Shown: positions 17,355-26,042 of the stretch, piece after piece
How the letters are laid out: every line of letters starts with the position of its first letter
Position numbering within the stretch: the first letter of the stretch is position 1
DNA from: Promethearchaeota archaeon
GTDB taxonomy: Archaea > Asgardarchaeota > Lokiarchaeia > Sigyniarchaeales > SOKP01
Assembly (NCBI GenBank): GCA_008080765.1
Contig: SHMU01000023.1
Location: forward strand, 1-32,455
Length of the DNA stretch: 32,455 bases
Direction of reading: 5' to 3'
Made by a program: the position numbers and the translations under genes
The notes under the pieces: model-generated
Seen by the model: only the letters and a program-made list of their open reading frames with translations
What the model was told of the DNA's origin: nothing
Database searches by the model: none

Positions 17355-18371
17355 ATGGCACGTAAAGTTAAAAGTCTATTAGTCTCTCGCCTGATTGTTC
17401 TAATTACCGCAATTCTCATCCCCATAGCTATCTTTGTCATTTTTATCAGTGTTAATTTTGATCTATGGTTTTCAGAGAGTCAAACCCTAGAATTCTGGAT
17501 AATTAAAGTGCTCTGTCCAGTCATTTTCGCCGCTTCATGGTTATATTTCATGATTCTTTTTCGAAACCGCATTGCTCTCACTATAGATTCAATGGAACGC
17601 GTCACCTCTATAATCCCTCTTCGTTTAAAAATTTTTTATGGAATGATAGCCCTCTTCGTATTATTCATCTTTATCTTTCCGTTAATTACTCCTTTTGTTT
17701 CTATCCTTAGTTTTATGTCAATCGCATGGCAAATTTCTACCCGAACGCATGAATTTGATGCATCCGGCAAATCTCCATGGTATACAAAAATACTTATGAT
17801 CCTTTTTGTTATTGTTCCTATCTTTTGTACTGTTGCGATTATTCCCGAGTATGTCCTTTTATCAAATTTTATTTCCGCCAGTATTTGGGAACCTTTAATT
17901 GAACATATTTATACAATTTCATATTGTCTCTGCACTGCGTTAGCAGTAGGTTCCCTTTTCTTTCTCTTTGGCAACAAGGGTGTGAGTGAATATGAGCAAA
18001 TTTTAACACATCCCGATGAGAAGAAAGGGAATACTTATATTAAATATGTTGAAGTCATCTTGTTCTTGTTTTTATTGATATTGGCATATACAGGGTTTGA
18101 ACTTATTGAGTTTTTCTATGGAGCAGGTTTGGTGATCGTTGTATTTGTTTCTATCGTGAATTTCTTTTCGTCTAAATCGAAGACTGGGAAATTTAGAGGA
18201 CATATTCTGGGGTATCTCTTAGCAGCAATCTTCATGGGCTCTAATTTACTCATCTTCAACATTGAGTTTGGAGCGATTTTCCAGATTATAAGCTTGGTGG
18301 TATTGGCAGGAGTGTTTATCGTCGTTTTTATCATCACTTTCATAGTTTTAGAAGAGGAAGATGAATTCTAA
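17355..18371 (+). CDS. hypothetical polytopic membrane protein, 338 aa
   Basis: I do not recognise this protein. It shows about ten hydrophobic helices. They include two near the N-terminus (LIVLITAILIPIAIFVIF and the IKVLCPVIFAASWLYFMIL region) and a cluster at the C-terminus ending in FIVVFIITFIVLEEEDEF. Charged loops between helices are short and carry no recognisable motif. The frame extends upstream to a GTG at 17346, but that GTG is part of a GTGA Shine-Dalgarno core four to five bases before ATG 17355, so the ATG is preferred. It is downstream of the FtsX/LolD pair but separated by 379 bp, so it may be a separate transcription unit. Confidence 0.7.
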   Translation: MARKVKSLLVSRLIVLITAILIPIAIFVIFISVNFDLWFSESQTLEFWIIKVLCPVIFAASWLYFMILFRNRIALTIDSMERVTSIIPLRLKIFYGMIALFVLFIFIFPLITPFVSILSFMSIAWQISTRTHEFDASGKSPWYTKILMILFVIVPIFCTVAIIPEYVLLSNFISASIWEPLIEHIYTISYCLCTALAVGSLFFLFGNKGVSEYEQILTHPDEKKGNTYIKYVEVILFLFLLILAYTGFELIEFFYGAGLVIVVFVSIVNFFSSKSKTGKFRGHILGYLLAAIFMGSNLLIFNIEFGAIFQIISLVVLAGVFIVVFIITFIVLEEEDEF

Positions 18372-18667
18372 AACGAAATTAAGCATCTTTTCTTTTTAAT
18401 TTACTTTTTATTACAATCTCTTCGGTCTAAGGTTTGAATTTGATCGTTTTTTAGGTCCCCTATTTCGTATCTTCAAAATCATACCATTATTTCACAAAAT
18501 AATTTTTTTATACTATTATTTAATAGAATTTAATAAGCTTTGAGTATATCCTATTGGTGAGCAATATCTATTAAACCAAATAAATAACTTAAAATTTTAG
18601 GATTCATAAGTTATAAATTATTAATTGCATAATATAATAATAATAGATAATAAAGAGTGAAATCGAA

Positions 18668-20473
18668 ATGAGTCCTATAAAGAAAGATGACGATTATCAG
18701 GTTTCTGAAGATAAGCGCTGGTTTAAAAAGTGGTGGCCGGAAAATGTGCCTCACAACATTAAATTTGAAGAGAAAACAACTAATGAACTCCTTGACGAAC
18801 AAGTTGCAAAGTATGGAGATCAGAACTTCATCTGGTTCCTCGAGACTTGGGTCACTTACAATCAATTCCAAGACTATGTGAAACGGCTGGCAACTGCTCT
18901 CCACGCGCTGGGTGTGAGAAAAGGAGATGTTGTCGCATTACATTTACCAAACTCCATTCAATATGTTCTTTCGTACTATGCAATTACCAGAATTGGTGCT
19001 ATTGCTAGCGGAATTAATCCAACCTATCAACCGATGGAAATTCTTCACCAGCTTCAAATCATAAAGCCAAAAATGTTAATCGTGCTTGACGCGTTATACG
19101 AACCATATATTAAGCCTATAATTGATAAAGCAAATATAGAGATTGTAGCTTATACAAACGTAGCCGATTTAGCTCACGGCTTAGGATTTAAAAGAGTTCT
19201 GGGAAAACTGTTAGGAAAAATTCCTAAAGGAAAAGTAGATTATCCGGGAGCACTCAAATTTATGGATCTTCTTGATACTGATCCAAAAGTGCCGAGGGTA
19301 GATATTGATGTAAAGACTCATCCTGCAACCTATATTATGACGGGTGGAACAACTGGCCTTCCAAAAGCAGCTGTATTAACTCATTTTAATGCGGTTTCGA
19401 ATGCCATTCAATGTCAATATTGGCTGGGTGGAGAACAACCTGGTATAGGAAGTGTTGGTGTGTTGCCTCTCTTCCATAGTTTTGCTCATACGGTTGTTAT
19501 GAATACAACAGTTGCCGTAGGGGGATGGATGATGTTATTTCCACGTCCTCCGAGTACCGAAGAATTGCTTGAAACAATTGAAGAATTACCCTCTCCTCAA
19601 GGACTAGTTTACGCGGGTGCGGAAATCTTGTTCAAGAGACTCGCTGAATTTGAAGATATTAAAGACTATCCTGGTGTGATGGGAAAATTGAAGCTATGTG
19701 TATCGGGGGCAGGTCCCTTGCACAGACCCGTACGCGACGCATTTGTACAAAATACGGGAGGTCGAATAGTTGAAGGATATGGATTATCTGAAGCGTCTCC
19801 GGTAGTAAGTGGTGGAAATCTATTTGGTGAAAGTCCTATTGGTGTGATTGGTATGCCATTCCCAGGAACTGAATGGGGAATTTGGCCTTCTGATGATTTT
19901 GAAGCAGGACCTTTGTGTCTCGGCAATCCAAGCGATACTAAATTTGGAGAAGAGAATACCGGAGAGCTCTGTGTACATGGGCCTCAAGTAATGTTAGAAT
20001 ATCTTAATAAACCAAGTGCTACCGAGGATACAATTAGAGAATACAATGGAAAACTCTGGTTATTGACGGGAGATATAGGTTTTATGAACGAGGATGGTAC
20101 TGTTGAGCTTCGCGATAGAAAGAAGCAATTGATCAAATACAAGGGATACAGTGTCTATCCTAAAGAAGTTGAAGAATTATTGATGAAACATCCCGAAATT
20201 TCTGAAGCTGCAGTTGCAGGAATTCCAAACGAGGAATTTGGAGAGGCAGTGAAGGCATGGGTAGAATTAACTGAAGGGTCTACTTTAACTCCTGAGGAGA
20301 TTAAAAAGTGGGCTGAGGATAATATGACACATTACAAACGTCCTTATCATGTGGAAATTGTCACTGAAGTTCCAAAAAACTTGATTGGAAAAGTGCAACG
20401 GAGAATCCTTCAAGTCAATGATCCCTTATATATTAAGGTGCACGGACAACCTCCAGAGCAAGATAAAGCATAA
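18668..20473 (+). CDS. long-chain acyl-CoA synthetase (AMP-forming)
   Basis: The 601-residue member of the ANL (AMP-binding) superfamily would activate a carboxylic acid to acyl-AMP and then acyl-CoA. The P-loop-like motif MTGGTTGLPKA is at 224-234. The adenine/acid motif is in VEGYGLSEASP. The hinge region has TGDIGFMNEDG followed by DRKKQLIKYKGY, and the catalytic lysine lies in GKVQRR near the C-terminus. Length and order are those of fatty-acyl-CoA ligases. In Asgard archaea such enzymes are usually linked to fatty-acid degradation; no beta-oxidation gene is in this window. A GAGTGA Shine-Dalgarno core precedes the ATG. Confidence 0.92.
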   Translation: MSPIKKDDDYQVSEDKRWFKKWWPENVPHNIKFEEKTTNELLDEQVAKYGDQNFIWFLETWVTYNQFQDYVKRLATALHALGVRKGDVVALHLPNSIQYVLSYYAITRIGAIASGINPTYQPMEILHQLQIIKPKMLIVLDALYEPYIKPIIDKANIEIVAYTNVADLAHGLGFKRVLGKLLGKIPKGKVDYPGALKFMDLLDTDPKVPRVDIDVKTHPATYIMTGGTTGLPKAAVLTHFNAVSNAIQCQYWLGGEQPGIGSVGVLPLFHSFAHTVVMNTTVAVGGWMMLFPRPPSTEELLETIEELPSPQGLVYAGAEILFKRLAEFEDIKDYPGVMGKLKLCVSGAGPLHRPVRDAFVQNTGGRIVEGYGLSEASPVVSGGNLFGESPIGVIGMPFPGTEWGIWPSDDFEAGPLCLGNPSDTKFGEENTGELCVHGPQVMLEYLNKPSATEDTIREYNGKLWLLTGDIGFMNEDGTVELRDRKKQLIKYKGYSVYPKEVEELLMKHPEISEAAVAGIPNEEFGEAVKAWVELTEGSTLTPEEIKKWAEDNMTHYKRPYHVEIVTEVPKNLIGKVQRRILQVNDPLYIKVHGQPPEQDKA

Positions 20474-20655
20474 CCACTAAAATACGATCTTATTTTTTAA
20501 CCACTCTATTTTTTTCTTTTCTTTTTTATTTTTACATTAATCATCTAGTTAGTACTATTCCTCTTAGATATTATTTTTTCTCGAGTCAAAAAGAGTTCTA
20601 ATTTGGATATATGATACTTTTCTTTGAACCTATCTTTTTAATTAAAAAAATTATG

Positions 20656-21033
20656 TCATTCATCGATACTTACCGTCACAGCAGCATTACACATAATCAT
20701 CATATCTGAAGTATCTCCTAATTCTTCTATTTTAACTCCTTTTACCACCAGACCTCCTTTTACTATTTCAATTGATTTTTCTCCAAATGGTACTGCTTTT
20801 AATACCTTTTTCTTATCTATTGTTTCTGGAAACGGGGCACCTATTTTCACATGTACTTTCATTTGTAACAATTGTTTTGGTGTTGTAAGATTACATATCT
20901 CCAATAATCCTGTCAAACAATTATTGGAAATTGCGTTTTTGATAGCTTTCTGAGCTGCATGTGTACAATCATTATCATGCCCATGCTGATCTGTTCCGCA
21001 CCCTAGCTGGACAATAAATCGTTTCGTAACCAT
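20656..21033 (-). CDS. Lin0512-family protein
   Basis: The protein begins KRFIVQLGCGTDQHG and continues with paired segments in the style of the Lin0512 family of small conserved proteins of unknown function: HAAQKAIKNAI, VHVKIGAPFP and GLVVKGVKIEELGDTSDMM. The frame extends upstream to 21111, but that N-terminal part (26 residues, lysine and phenylalanine rich) has no family resemblance. ATG 21033 gives the usual start, with a TATA-like stretch about 30 bases upstream and no Shine-Dalgarno sequence. At 125 residues it is normal for the family. It diverges from ArgRS. Confidence 0.8.
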   Translation of the reverse strand: MVTKRFIVQLGCGTDQHGHDNDCTHAAQKAIKNAISNNCLTGLLEICNLTTPKQLLQMKVHVKIGAPFPETIDKKKVLKAVPFGEKSIEIVKGGLVVKGVKIEELGDTSDMMIMCNAAVTVSIDE

Positions 21034-21249
21034 AATTTTATTCTCAATTTTTTTAATTATGATATAATCTTGTAATGATTTTCTAAAAAAAAAAGCTAAT
21101 TGATATTTCATTTGACTCTTTCTTTTTTTGAAAAGAAAAAAGTTATACAGGATGAAAAGGGAAAAATTAGCAGCTAGCGAAAAATTAATCGAAAAGTAAA
21201 AAATTTATCAAAGATTACTACTATAAATAGAAAAAATAGGTGTCACTCT

Positions 21250-22995
21250 GTGAATCTCATCGATAGAAAAACAGTAGCAGAATACGTCCACTCATTTATC
21301 CCTTATTTGTCTATAGACCAAATTGAAAATTTAATTGAAAGACCTCCCAAAGAAGTTAATTATACCTATGCCTTACCTGTATTCCAATTGGCAAGACATG
21401 AACGAAAAGCTCCTCATTTAATTGCTAAAGAATTGAGTCAAAAAATGATAAGTACATCCTTATCATTACCTGAATTTTTAGAAGATATTAAACACGAAGG
21501 GCCATATCTCAATTTTAGATTGAAACCGATCTTAATTCTAGAAAACATTTATCAGTTGAAAGAGAATTATGGGAGAATGAGAGAAGAACTAGAAAATGTA
21601 AATTCAAATCAAAAGGAAATGGAAACAAATCGTGTAGTTGTTGAATATCCCTCTCCGAACACAAATAAACCGCTCCATCTGGGACATGTTCGAAACATGC
21701 TTATTGGAAGCTCTCTCTCAACCCTGTTGGACTATAAAGGAAACAGAGTTTTTCAAGTTAATCTAAATAACGATCGGGGCATCCATATCTGTAAAAGCAT
21801 GCTGGCATACAAAAAATTGGGCGAAAATGAAAAGCCAGATATAAAACCAGACCATTTTGTTGGGAAGTTTTATGTAAAATATAATGAATTAGAAGAGCAA
21901 GATCCGCATTTCATAGAGGAGGCTCAGAAATTATTGAAAAAATGGGAAGAAAAAGATCCCCAAACGCGCGCGCTCTGGAAAAAGATGAACCAATGGGCAG
22001 TAGAGGGGTTCGAAGAAACCTATAAAAAATTAGGGGTTTCCTTCGATAAACAGTATTTTGAATCAGATTATTATTGGAAGGGAAAGGAATTAGTTTTAAA
22101 AGGATATAAGGATGGAATATTTGAAAAGACAGAAGATGGAGCGATTGTCGCACCTTTAGAAGAGACCTATAATTTGCCAGATAAAATCCTCTTGAGGAGC
22201 GATGGGACTGCCATCTATATTACCCAAGATATCTATCTTGCCTATTTAAAAAAAAAAGATTTCAATTATGATGATTCTATTTATGTCGTGGGAAATGAAC
22301 AAAATCTTTATTTTAAGCAGCTTTTTGCGGTCCTCGAGATGCTTGGTTTTAAGGAGCGGAAATATCATCTTTCATATGGAATGATCTATCTTCCAGAAGG
22401 AAAAATGAAAAGCAGAGAAGGAAAAGTAGTGGATGCGGATGATTTAATTGAGGAAATGAAAACGATTGCGTATGAAGAAGTCGATAAAAGATATCCTCAT
22501 CTTTCAAAGCAAGAAAAGCTTTACCGGGCAGAATCCATCGGGATGGCAGCCTTAAAGTTTTTTATTTTGAAGATCAGTCCAAAATCTGATTTTGTTTTTG
22601 ACCCTGAGGAGAGTATCTCTTTTGAAGGAGAGACTGGACCATACGTGCAGTATGTATATGCGAGGATTCAATCTATTCTTGAAAAAAGCACGTTCTCATT
22701 AGATCTTGCTATCGATACCAATCTCTTAAACGATGATACTGAATTGGACCTTATTAAATATCTTAGTTATTTTCCTGAAATTATTGATAGTGCTGCTAAA
22801 AATTATGAAATCCATCTAATTCCCCAATACTTGCTAAATTTGTGCCAAACATTCAATTCATTTTACAGCAAATGTCCCGTAATTCAAGCTGATAAAGAGC
22901 TACAAAAAGCTCGGCTTCTATTAATAAAATGCGTGCAAATTGTTATCCAGAGCGCATTACATTTAATTGGAATTCAAACTTTAGAGGAAATGTAA
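21250..22995 (+). CDS. argS: arginyl-tRNA synthetase
   Basis: The class I synthetase charges tRNA-Arg with arginine. At 581 residues it has the family length. The HIGH motif is HLGH (143-146), preceded by VEYPSPNTNKP, which is typical of ArgRS. A KMSKS-like loop KMKSREGKVV lies near residue 386, and the second arginine-specific segment GPYVQYVYARIQS is present near 460. The C-terminal helical anticodon-binding domain (LPQYLLNLCQTFNSFYSKCPV-like) is intact. The start is GTG, seven bases after an AGGTG Shine-Dalgarno core. It lies upstream of the structured RNA region and agmatinase on the same strand. Confidence 0.95.
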   Translation: MNLIDRKTVAEYVHSFIPYLSIDQIENLIERPPKEVNYTYALPVFQLARHERKAPHLIAKELSQKMISTSLSLPEFLEDIKHEGPYLNFRLKPILILENIYQLKENYGRMREELENVNSNQKEMETNRVVVEYPSPNTNKPLHLGHVRNMLIGSSLSTLLDYKGNRVFQVNLNNDRGIHICKSMLAYKKLGENEKPDIKPDHFVGKFYVKYNELEEQDPHFIEEAQKLLKKWEEKDPQTRALWKKMNQWAVEGFEETYKKLGVSFDKQYFESDYYWKGKELVLKGYKDGIFEKTEDGAIVAPLEETYNLPDKILLRSDGTAIYITQDIYLAYLKKKDFNYDDSIYVVGNEQNLYFKQLFAVLEMLGFKERKYHLSYGMIYLPEGKMKSREGKVVDADDLIEEMKTIAYEEVDKRYPHLSKQEKLYRAESIGMAALKFFILKISPKSDFVFDPEESISFEGETGPYVQYVYARIQSILEKSTFSLDLAIDTNLLNDDTELDLIKYLSYFPEIIDSAAKNYEIHLIPQYLLNLCQTFNSFYSKCPVIQADKELQKARLLLIKCVQIVIQSALHLIGIQTLEEM

Positions 22996-23090
22996 TCTTA
23001 TATTTACTTCTATATATTTTGCATTTGGTTAGGTTATCAATAATATTAAAAATGTTAAAAAATGGAAACAGTTTTGAATAAAATTTGTTC

Positions 23091-23306
23091 ATGCGAAGGG
23101 TGGAACATGTCCCTTATTCGCACAGGCTAAAACCGGTAACCTCTATCGGATAGAGTGTGGATAAACCCCTCTCCGACTACTTTTACTCCTTCTCATACGT
23201 GTCTCTCGAAATGAGAGATGTGTTCCACAAATGAGGGAGGTTCTCACATACCCGAGGTATAACAAATTATTCCAATGCACTTACAGTTTGGGTTTTCTTT
23301 TTTTTT
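23091..23306 (+). ncRNA. candidate structured RNA (unknown class)
   Basis: A GC-rich island (80 of 170 bases G or C at 23091-23260, by hand count) stands in very AT-rich intergenic DNA. Predicted pairings are: stem GCGAA 23093-23097 with TTCGC 23117-23121 plus GGG/CCC; hairpin CTCTAT 23141-23146 with ATAGAG 23150-23155; hairpin TCTCTC 23202-23207 with GAGAGA 23213-23218; and ATACC 23248-23252 with GGTAT 23256-23260. The 8 bases GTGGAACA (23100-23107), mostly the loop of the first hairpin, are the exact complement of TGTTCCAC (23221-23228), giving a pseudoknot or a switch. A T9 run at 23298-23306 would terminate + strand transcription. I see none of the core motifs of RNase P, SRP or tRNA. It lies 95 bp after argS and about 210 bp before agmatinase. 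Confidence 0.6.
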
Positions 23307-23313
23307 CCTTTTT
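23298..23313 (+). terminator. T-rich termination tract after the structured RNA
   Basis: A run of nine T (23298-23306) is followed by CC and five more T. Archaeal RNA polymerase terminates at such U-runs. It would end the candidate RNA upstream of the agmatinase promoter. Confidence 0.4.
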
Positions 23314-23517
23314 AAGGTAGTTTTAATTACGTTTTTTAGGTTTTTTAGTCTTCTAGAAGGGGAGTTTCCATCGATTTGGTAATTTCGATTTTACAGAGTT
23401 ACGACTTCACATGCGTTCATTGTATAATTTAACCATTTTTTAATAAAAAAATTATATGAGTCGTATGAGTTTTAATAAAAATGATGATTATATTCATTAT
23501 AGAAGAGGAAAATAATA

Positions 23518-24414
23518 ATGAAATTTTTTGATTATGGAGAAGTAATCACCCGCGACACGGAATTTGTAGTCTTTGGTATCCCCTGGGACGAGTTTACTTC
23601 AATAGAGATTGCAAGTTCGGCTCCTGCTCCAAATAAATTGCGGGAAGTATCCCAGCATTTGGCCCTTGGAACAGAATTGGGAATGGAGATTCCGAATTTC
23701 AAGGTGGTTGATATCGGAAATGTAACAATTATACCCGAAAACGCTTCCAAAAATTTAGAGGCAATACAACACTTTGTCGATGCAATCTATGCCGAGAAAG
23801 AGGATATAATCCTAATAGTGATGGGGGGAGATCATTTTTGCTCTTATCCCGTGATTAAAAGTGTTGGGGCTAGAAAAGCCGCCAAGAATGATTTTGGTGT
23901 GCTGGTATTTGATGCACATTTGGATTTTTATGAAGAATATGATAATACTATCTACTCTCATGCTGCGGTAAGCCATCGAATTTACGATTTGGACTTCATA
24001 GGATCCCATAATTTGTTAATTGCGGGAACGAGGGATGTAGATATTCCTGAAATGAAATTAGCACAAAAAGAAAATCTTGCGTATCTCAATGCTCATGAAG
24101 CCTTTTTAAATTTGAGAGAGTATATAAATAACATTATTTCCTTTTTTAAAACCTCTAAAATCAACCAGCTTTATATATCTATCGATATTGATGCCTTAGA
24201 CCCTTCCACCGCTCCAGGAACAGGCTACGCAATACCGGGGGGCTTTTCATATAGAGAATTATGGACAATTCTTAAAAACATTTCAGAAGAATTTCAAATT
24301 ACAGGATTCGATGTGGTTGAGGTATCTCCTAATCTTGATTTGCCAAACCACATTACGGTCAATTTAGCAGCAAAATTAATTACGGAACTTATCTCCTTTA
24401 TCTCACCCAAATAA
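23518..24414 (+). CDS. agmatinase/arginase-family ureohydrolase
   Basis: The 298-residue enzyme has the dinuclear manganese site of the ureohydrolase family: His106 in GGDHF; Asp132, His134 and Asp136 in FDAHLDFY; Asp223 and Asp225 in SIDIDALDP. The APGTG segment follows. It probably hydrolyses agmatine to putrescine and urea. The distinction from arginase or another guanidino-hydrolase cannot be made with certainty by eye, but agmatinase is the usual archaeal form. Deoxyhypusine synthase is the next gene, fitting a polyamine neighbourhood. A GAGG-type Shine-Dalgarno element precedes the ATG. Confidence 0.88.
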   Translation: MKFFDYGEVITRDTEFVVFGIPWDEFTSIEIASSAPAPNKLREVSQHLALGTELGMEIPNFKVVDIGNVTIIPENASKNLEAIQHFVDAIYAEKEDIILIVMGGDHFCSYPVIKSVGARKAAKNDFGVLVFDAHLDFYEEYDNTIYSHAAVSHRIYDLDFIGSHNLLIAGTRDVDIPEMKLAQKENLAYLNAHEAFLNLREYINNIISFFKTSKINQLYISIDIDALDPSTAPGTGYAIPGGFSYRELWTILKNISEEFQITGFDVVEVSPNLDLPNHITVNLAAKLITELISFISPK

Positions 24415-24423
24415 TAGAAAATG

Positions 24424-24526
24424 ATTAGCAAGGAACAAGAAGAACGGAGTAATTAGCAAGGAACAAGAAGAACGGAGTAATTAGCAAGGAACAAGAAGAA
24501 CGGAGTAATTAGCAAGGAACAAGAAG
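24424..24526. repeat. 28-bp minisatellite, 3.7 copies
   Basis: Copies start at 24424, 24452, 24480 and 24508; the last is cut after 19 bases. The copies are identical where they overlap. The unit begins attagcaagg and ends acggagta. It starts 9 bases after the agmatinase stop codon and ends 38 bases before the deoxyhypusine synthase ATG. The unit length is not a multiple of three, and the tract is not coding. Confidence 0.92.
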
Positions 24527-24563
24527 TAAATGACCAATAAAAAATAAAAAAAATTTGATTATT

Positions 24564-25505
24564 ATGGTAGAGGATAACCTTAAAGAAAAATTAAAAAAAG
24601 TAAATCAAATTAATATTACGCAACAGACCTCTATAAGATCTCTTATCTCAAGTTTAAAAAATACGGGATTTAATGCAAAACGGCTAGCTAACGCATGTGA
24701 AATTTATGAAAGAATGCTACATGATCCTGAATGCATCAAATTTTTTGGACTTGCGGGTGCTATGGTTCCTGTAGGAATGCAACGCATCATTCATGATTTC
24801 TTGGACGAAGGATATATTGATATCTTAGTGACCACGGGAGCAAATCTTACACATGATATTGCAGAAGCCTTAGGATATCATCACCTCCAAGGAAATGTAG
24901 ATGTTGAGCAATTGGATGATGCAGGTCTCCACAAAGACCAAATGAATAGAATCTATGATGTATTCTTGCCAAATAAAGTCTATGAAGGAATTGAAGATTT
25001 TGTTTCTCAATTAGATCTTCCTTCAAATGAGATGCCCATCCATGAATTTTTAAAATTATTAGGAGACCAATTACCTAGTAATCAAAATTCTATACTCAAA
25101 ATAGCTGCAGAAAAAAATATTCCCATTTTTTGTCCTGCTTTTACTGACTCGGGCTTAGCACTCCAATTAGGATTTCATCATCGCAAATTGAACTTAAATC
25201 ACTTTACAGACATGCTCAAATTGATTGATCTCGCTTGGGATGCTAAGACTTCGGGTGTATGTATCGTGGGAGGGGGAGTACCTAAAAATTTTATTTTTCA
25301 GTCATTACAATTTTGTCCCACTTCCGCTAAATATGCCATTCAAATCACTATGGATCGACCGGAGCCCGGAGGGTTGAGTGGTGCTACCCTTAGCGAAGCG
25401 GTCTCTTGGGGAAAAGTACATGAATACGCAGAACACTCAATGGTGATTGCCGATGCCACTATTGTTCTTCCGTTATTATTGTGGTACTTAAAGACTTCCA
25501 AATAA
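24564..25505 (+). CDS. dys: deoxyhypusine synthase
   Basis: The enzyme transfers the aminobutyl group of spermidine, with NAD, to a lysine of translation factor aIF5A, the first step of hypusine formation. Family sequences are present in order: GLAGAMVPVGM, TTGANLTHD, FCPAFTDSG, CIVGGGVPKNF, QITMDRPEPGGLSGA and EAVSWGKV, where the lysine is the site of the enzyme-imine intermediate. The length (313 residues) is normal. The frame opens with a TTG at 24555, but ATG 24564 is preferred. No clear Shine-Dalgarno sequence is seen. Agmatinase upstream supplies putrescine, a spermidine precursor. Confidence 0.95.
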   Translation: MVEDNLKEKLKKVNQINITQQTSIRSLISSLKNTGFNAKRLANACEIYERMLHDPECIKFFGLAGAMVPVGMQRIIHDFLDEGYIDILVTTGANLTHDIAEALGYHHLQGNVDVEQLDDAGLHKDQMNRIYDVFLPNKVYEGIEDFVSQLDLPSNEMPIHEFLKLLGDQLPSNQNSILKIAAEKNIPIFCPAFTDSGLALQLGFHHRKLNLNHFTDMLKLIDLAWDAKTSGVCIVGGGVPKNFIFQSLQFCPTSAKYAIQITMDRPEPGGLSGATLSEAVSWGKVHEYAEHSMVIADATIVLPLLLWYLKTSK

Positions 25506-25672
25506 TTATTGTAAAAAATTTAGGAAACTCATTATAGAAAGCTCCTCTTGAATTCTTACCTTAGCACCAATTTCATTAATTTGTTTGAACTCTAAAAAAT
25601 TAATTATGGCGCTTTACTTTAAATTAAAATCATCCATCCAAAATTTTTATAGTAAAAATCCTTATTCCACAT

Positions 25673-25846
25673 ATGGCGAAAACTGACCAAGAAAAAGAAC
25701 AAGAACGAAAGATTCGTTCGACTTGGATGACGATTTGGCTTGTCCTTGGAGTAGGAATAGGAGTTACTTTTGGATTAGCATTTGAGAACATTATTATTGG
25801 AATACCTATCGGAATTGGATTAGGAATCGCATTGGGACTGCCATAG
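25673..25846 (+). CDS. small glycine-zipper membrane peptide, 57 aa
   Basis: This short ORF encodes a charged N-terminus, MAKTDQEKEQERKIRSTW, followed by two hydrophobic segments rich in regularly spaced glycines, VLGVGIGVTFGLAF and IGIPIGIGLGIALG. Such GxxxG patterns make glycine-zipper helices that pack tightly in membranes. It is a plausible real gene because the composition is clearly that of a membrane peptide rather than random translation of AT-rich DNA. It lies 167 bp after deoxyhypusine synthase on the same strand. The function is unknown. Confidence 0.6.
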   Translation: MAKTDQEKEQERKIRSTWMTIWLVLGVGIGVTFGLAFENIIIGIPIGIGLGIALGLP

Positions 25847-26042
25847 GCGAAGCTCAAGTGCAGAAGAGCACTACACAAGACCCATCCAATTAACTTTTAT
25901 TTTTTTGGACACTTGCGTGTATCTCTTTTGTTCTTAAAATTAAACCCTACTTAAACAAATTAAAAAAAATGAGAATAAGTATTAGTATATTCAATAGTTG
26001 GGTTCAAAGTATAGTATAACCCAGAAATAAATAGACTGAATT

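Noticed and set aside
21034-21111. N-terminal extension of the Lin0512-family protein
   Set aside because: The extra 26 residues are low-complexity, and the family starts at the internal methionine.
23091-23306. Structured region as RNase P RNA or SRP RNA
   Set aside because: It is short for either, and the conserved GAGGAAAGTC and ACAGAA-type elements of RNase P and the GGAAGG-AGCA type loop of SRP are missing on both strands.
24424-24526. 28-bp repeat as a CRISPR array
   Set aside because: Copies are directly adjacent with no spacers, and no cas gene is in the window.
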